Assembly: GCF_001678945.1 (NCBI RefSeq)
Contig: NZ_CP015124.1
Span: 3,758,001 to 3,822,000, forward strand
Direction: 5' to 3'
DNA from: Phaeobacter gallaeciensis
GTDB lineage: Bacteria; Pseudomonadota; Alphaproteobacteria; Rhodobacterales; Rhodobacteraceae
Length of the DNA: 64,000 nt
Within the stretch, counting starts at the first letter, position 1. Each line of letters begins with the position of its first letter. Positions 62,842 to 64,000 of the stretch are shown piece by piece. A program made the translations under genes and the position numbers. Below the pieces are notes generated by a model, which ran no database searches, was not told the DNA's origin, and was given only the letters and a program-made list of their open reading frames with translations.

Positions 62842-63813
62842 ATGGCATTGGAAGACGCAAAGACCCAGGTGGATCAGGCTTTCACCCGCGAAGACCTGAA
62901 GGGGCTCAGCTATGAGAACACCTTTGGCGGGGCACCGTCCTTTGCGCGCCGCCGCTACACCAAGGATCTAAGCGCCGCGGATATCGCCGTTACCGGCGTG
63001 CCCTTTGATCAGGCGGTGACCAACCGCCCCGGCACCCGGCTGGGCCCGCGCGCGATCCGCGAAGCGAGCCTCTTGCAAAGTCCCGATGCCCCCTATGGCT
63101 GGGGCTTTGATCCCCTCAGCGAGCTGGCGATTGCGGATTACGGCGATCTGGCCTTTGACTATGCCAATGTCACGGCCTTTCCCGGCACCCTGCAGGCCCA
63201 TATCAAGGGCATTCTCGACAGCGACACCGCTTCGGTCACGCTGGGCGGCGATCACTACATCAGCTTTCCCATCCTGAAAGCCTATGCCGAGAAATACGGT
63301 CCGATCTCGCTGTTGCAGTTTGATGCCCATACCGACACTTGGGCTGATGATGATTTCTCGCGCGTGGATCACGGCACCATGTTCTATAAGGCGGTGAAAT
63401 CGGGGATCGTGGACCCTGCGACCTCGGTTCAGGTGGGCATCCGCACCACCAACGAGGACACGCTGGGCGTCAATATCATCGACGCCCCCACCGTGCATGA
63501 GATCGGCCCGGCAGAGACTGCCCGCCGCATCAAGGACATCCTCGGCGACCGGCCCACCTATCTGACCTTTGACATCGACGGGCTGGACCCGGCTTATGCG
63601 CCCGGTACCGGCACTCCGGTCTGGGGCGGGCTGACCTCGGCGCAGGTGGCGCGGATCCTGCGTGATATCGCCGGGATCAACATCAAAGGCGGCGATGTGG
63701 TGGAGGTTTCGCCTCCGTTCGATACTACCGGCGCGACGGCGATTGCGGGGGCTCATGTGGCGATGGAAATCATCTGCCTTCTGGGCTGGAATATGACAAA
63801 GAAGAATGGCTGA
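62842..63813 (+). CDS. speB: Agmatinase/guanidino-acid hydrolase, ureohydrolase family
   Basis: The 323-residue protein starts at ATG 62842. The binuclear manganese site is complete: GGDHYISFPIL near residue 136, DAHTDTW near residue 158 and DIDGLDPAYAPGTGTP near residue 238. It hydrolyses agmatine or a related guanidino compound to amine and urea. A second homologue starts 8 bases downstream, so the two genes are probably co-transcribed and may form hetero-oligomers or use different substrates. Confidence 0.9.
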   Translation: MALEDAKTQVDQAFTREDLKGLSYENTFGGAPSFARRRYTKDLSAADIAVTGVPFDQAVTNRPGTRLGPRAIREASLLQSPDAPYGWGFDPLSELAIADYGDLAFDYANVTAFPGTLQAHIKGILDSDTASVTLGGDHYISFPILKAYAEKYGPISLLQFDAHTDTWADDDFSRVDHGTMFYKAVKSGIVDPATSVQVGIRTTNEDTLGVNIIDAPTVHEIGPAETARRIKDILGDRPTYLTFDIDGLDPAYAPGTGTPVWGGLTSAQVARILRDIAGINIKGGDVVEVSPPFDTTGATAIAGAHVAMEIICLLGWNMTKKNG

Positions 63814-63820
63814 GCAGAGA

Positions 63821-64000
63821 ATGGCAGAGTTCAATCAACCCATCAGTGGCAACGATCTGGCGCGGTTCTCCGGGCCCAATACCTTTATGCGGCTGCCGCA
63901 GGCGACCTCGCTGACAGGGCTGGACGTGGCGGTGCTGGGCATTCCGATGGACATCGGCACCTCCTGGCGCTCGGGCACCCGGTTTGGCCCGAAACAGATC
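63821..64000 (+). CDS. Second agmatinase-family gene, cut by window end
   Basis: The first 60 residues are visible from ATG 63821 (MAEFNQPISGNDLARFSGPN). An in-frame ATG at 63806 is an alternative start overlapping the first speB gene. The segment LAVLGIPMDIGT-like text VAVLGIPMDIGTSWRSGTRF and GPKQI is the N-terminal part of the ureohydrolase fold. The metal site lies outside the window. It differs clearly from the first agmatinase, so it is not a recent duplicate. Confidence 0.87.
   Translation, partial: MAEFNQPISGNDLARFSGPNTFMRLPQATSLTGLDVAVLGIPMDIGTSWRSGTRFGPKQI

Overview
The window is a GC-rich chromosomal segment of an alphaproteobacterium in the Roseobacter group (order Rhodobacterales). 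This is suggested by the gene content and order (plsX-fabH-ihfA-merR, argS-SPOR-nagZ-scpA-scpB, a MoxR/VWA pair, a two-module dCTP deaminase, olsB, two agmatinases) and by several small Rhodobacterales-type families. I cannot name the genus. There is no integrase, insertion sequence, prophage, rRNA operon or CRISPR array; nearly everything is core or shell chromosome.

Layout. Positions 1-455 hold the end of an Lrp/AsnC regulator and tRNA-Val(CAC). 521-7164 (minus) is one transcription unit: a LuxR-type regulator, an amidase-signature hydrolase and a four-protein ABC importer with a fused LivM-LivG subunit, read here as an amide uptake and hydrolysis locus. 7165-9466 is gene-poor, with a degenerate nuclease homologue and a small Cys-rich protein. 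9467-14370 (plus) has glnE, an unknown small gene, rlmI and a PIN protein. 14373-21607 (minus) has a flavin monooxygenase, an M48 protease, an HD-GYP protein and a MoxR/VWA cluster containing a DUF2927 lipoprotein and a 55-residue membrane protein. dksA, an FAD monooxygenase and xthA follow.

24741-27271 is the most unusual part. A 119-residue protein repeats the heptapeptide FSSGSAP four times and ends in a fifth partial copy. It is followed by structured RNA, a 353-residue protein of unknown function and a DMT-family transporter, all co-directional and tightly packed. This resembles a multi-core peptide precursor, enzyme and exporter, but no function is proven.

27367-48393 is largely housekeeping: A-type Fe-S carrier, dgt, argS, SPOR protein, nagZ, scpAB, dCTP deaminase, tRNA-Pro(GGG), a MerR protein with a very long acidic tail, ihfA, fabH, plsX, rpmF, DUF177, bamE, olsB, uup, an SDR dehydrogenase, an acetyltransferase and tyrS. 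48536-64000 carries anmK, a cupin, selO, two DMT transporters, an EEP-family enzyme, an RhlE-type helicase, a Fur-family regulator, eno, a candidate small RNA, a nucleoside hydrolase, mazG, an M20 amidohydrolase and two consecutive agmatinases, the second cut by the window end.

Themes that link genes are nitrogen and amide use (amide importer and amidase, glnE, M20 hydrolase, agmatinases), nucleotide clean-up (dgt, dCTP deaminase, MazG, nucleoside hydrolase), cell-wall recycling (nagZ, anmK) and membrane lipid supply (plsX, fabH, olsB). Two convergent intergenic spaces (49687-49746 and 51695-51787) carry dense arrays of GC-rich hairpins.
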